From Desulfobulbaceae bacterium (lineage in GTDB: Bacteria; Desulfobacterota; Desulfobulbia; Desulfobulbales; Desulfobulbaceae), in assembly GCA_030613515.1 (NCBI GenBank), contig JAUWLT010000006.1:1-32153 (forward strand): a stretch of 32,153 nucleotides of DNA. The letters run 5' to 3'. The position numbers and the translations under genes were made by a program. Of this stretch, positions 30,997 through 32,153 are shown one piece after another. Each line of letters begins with the position of its first letter. Position 1 is the first letter of the stretch. Below the pieces are notes generated by a model. That model saw only the letters and a list, made by a program, of their open reading frames with translations. It ran no database searches and was not told the DNA's origin.

Positions 30997-32153
30997 ATGT
31001 TACAATTGTCCAATGATGACCCTGAGTTGGCGCGGCTTGTCAGTAAAGAAGAAAAGCGGCTTGAAAATACCTTGAACCTCATTGCCGCTGAAAATCATTC
31101 TCCAGAGTCCATTCTGGAAGTCATGGGTTCCGTGTTCAATACAAAAACCATTGAAGGGTATCCGGGTAAACGGTTTCATGCCGGCTGCATCCATGTGGAT
31201 GAGGTTGAAACACTGGCGATTGAAAGGGGAAAAAAACTTTTTGAGGCCGAATATATCAATGTCCAACCCCACAGCGGTACATCAGCCAACCTGGCAGTCT
31301 ATTTCAGTGTGCTGGAGGTGGGGGACAGGATACTCTCCATGAGCCTGCCCCACGGTGGCCATCTTTCCCACGGACACCAGGCATCTATTACCAGTAAATG
31401 CTTTGATTTTTATCATTATAAGGTGAATTCTGAAACTGAACTGATTGACTATGAAAAGGTCCGGGAAATCGCCCATTGGGTAAAGCCCAGGATGATTGTT
31501 GCCGGTGCCAGCTCATATCCGAGGCTGATTGATTATGAAAAAATGTCCGGGATCGCCAAAGAGGTATCAGCCTATTTTCTTGCAGATATGGCCCATCTGG
31601 CAGGCCTTGTGGCGGCAAAGGTAATCCCGAGCCCGGTACCCCATTGCGATTTTGTCACCTTTACATGTTACAAGACTATGATGGGGGGCAGGGGCGGGGT
31701 GATCCTGTGCAAAGAAATATACGGTAGAAAAATAGACAAAGCCGTGTTCCCGGGTTGCCAGGGGACCACAGCGGTCAACCTTCTGGCGGCAAAAGCTTTG
31801 ATTTTCAAACTTGCCATGGAAGAGAAATTTATTTCCATCCAGAAAAAGACTATTGAAAACGCCGGAATCATGGCTCAAGCCTTTATGGAAAAAGGATATC
31901 GCATTATTTCCGGCGGGACCGACAATCACCAGGTGCTGATTGATTTGACTTCCAAGGGAATTTCTGGCAAAGCAGCGGAAAATTGTCTGGAGTCGGTGGG
32001 GATAGTCCTGAACCGAAATGTGGTACCAAAAGATGAGAAGAAACCTGGGAAAGTCAGCGGTATCAGGCTCGGAAGCGGTGCTGTTTCAGCCAGAGGAATG
32101 GCAGAAACCCAGATACGTCAGATTGTTGAACTCATTGATGTAACCATGATGAA
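30997..32153 (+). CDS. Divergent serine hydroxymethyltransferase-like PLP enzyme (C-terminus beyond window)
   Basis: At least 385 residues are present and the frame is open at the window edge. Family features are EGYPGKRF, NVQPHSGTSANLAVYF, LPHGGHLSHG, the PLP-binding D197 in ADMAHLAG, the PLP lysine K226 and the Arg in SGIRLGSGAVSARGM. Several normally invariant positions differ. The active-site block YPGKRYYGGC is YPGKRFHAGC here (Tyr to His at 61). TTTTHKTLRGPRGG is TFTCYKTMMGGRGG (His before the PLP Lys replaced by Tyr). QGGP is QGTT. This is therefore unlikely to be the housekeeping GlyA and may act on a different amino acid or donor. GGAGAG precedes ATG 30997, and a small inverted repeat (TTAAGG/CCTTAA, 30968-30982) sits in the leader. 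I withhold the symbol glyA. Confidence 0.8.
   Translation, partial: MLQLSNDDPELARLVSKEEKRLENTLNLIAAENHSPESILEVMGSVFNTKTIEGYPGKRFHAGCIHVDEVETLAIERGKKLFEAEYINVQPHSGTSANLAVYFSVLEVGDRILSMSLPHGGHLSHGHQASITSKCFDFYHYKVNSETELIDYEKVREIAHWVKPRMIVAGASSYPRLIDYEKMSGIAKEVSAYFLADMAHLAGLVAAKVIPSPVPHCDFVTFTCYKTMMGGRGGVILCKEIYGRKIDKAVFPGCQGTTAVNLLAAKALIFKLAMEEKFISIQKKTIENAGIMAQAFMEKGYRIISGGTDNHQVLIDLTSKGISGKAAENCLESVGIVLNRNVVPKDEKKPGKVSGIRLGSGAVSARGMAETQIRQIVELIDVTMM

Overview
The window looks like a chromosomal segment of an anaerobic Desulfobacterota bacterium, probably from the sulfate-reducing or sulfur-disproportionating Desulfobulbales-like lineages. The basis is its gene content: a periplasmic molybdenum respiratory enzyme with a multihaem cytochrome, a monofunctional Ni-CO dehydrogenase (CooS), several sigma-54 promoters, and many histidine kinases. 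No rRNA, tRNA, CRISPR array or intact transposase was seen. The species assignment is inference.

Layout. (1) 1-1300 is decayed DNA. It holds the N-terminus of a broken Tat-exported molybdopterin oxidoreductase. (2) 1303-7509 (minus) is an operon: membrane-anchored multihaem cytochrome, Tat four-cluster Fe-S protein, Tat molybdopterin catalytic subunit, TorD-like chaperone with an in-frame stop, and a small secreted protein. A good sigma-54 promoter precedes it. (3) 7657-11354 (minus) encodes a PhnD-like periplasmic binding protein, a histidine kinase and an NtrC-type sigma-54 activator, an arrangement like AioXSR/ArxXSR. (4) 11501-12953 (plus, divergent) is an ArsR-type repressor with CVC and an ArsP-family permease. 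(5) 13236-20037 (plus) has two units that each begin with a sigma-54 promoter and an EF-hand protein. The first continues with a secreted NifX-like protein, a MacB/LolCDE-like ABC transporter, a LolA-like protein and an outer-membrane barrel. The second has a small barrel and ends near a decayed copy of the first barrel gene. (6) 20038-20820 is non-coding, with a possible orphan cobalamin-riboswitch-like element, strong hairpins and the barrel relic. (7) 20821-24235 holds 6-phosphogluconate dehydrogenase and CO dehydrogenase. (8) 24490-30849 is a signalling island: a kinase, a small membrane protein, a CbrA-like transporter-kinase apparently starting at ACG, a receiver, and a receiver-kinase. 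(9) 30997 to the end is a divergent serine hydroxymethyltransferase, cut by the window edge.

How it fits together. The PhnD protein probably senses an oxyanion or related ligand. The kinase and sigma-54 activator would then switch on the cytochrome/Fe-S/Mo operon, where electrons could pass from the quinone pool through the NapC-like cytochrome to the molybdenum enzyme. The adjacent ArsR-ArsP pair makes arsenic or a related metalloid an attractive but unproven substrate. Two further sigma-54 promoters drive EF-hand proteins, one fused to a ZraP-like metal-stress domain, so a metal-stress envelope regulon may share the activator or a related one.

Three single-base anomalies affect otherwise well-conserved reading frames: TAG in the oxidoreductase relic, TAA in torD, and ACG at the CbrA-like start. 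Sequencing error must be excluded before they are treated as biology.
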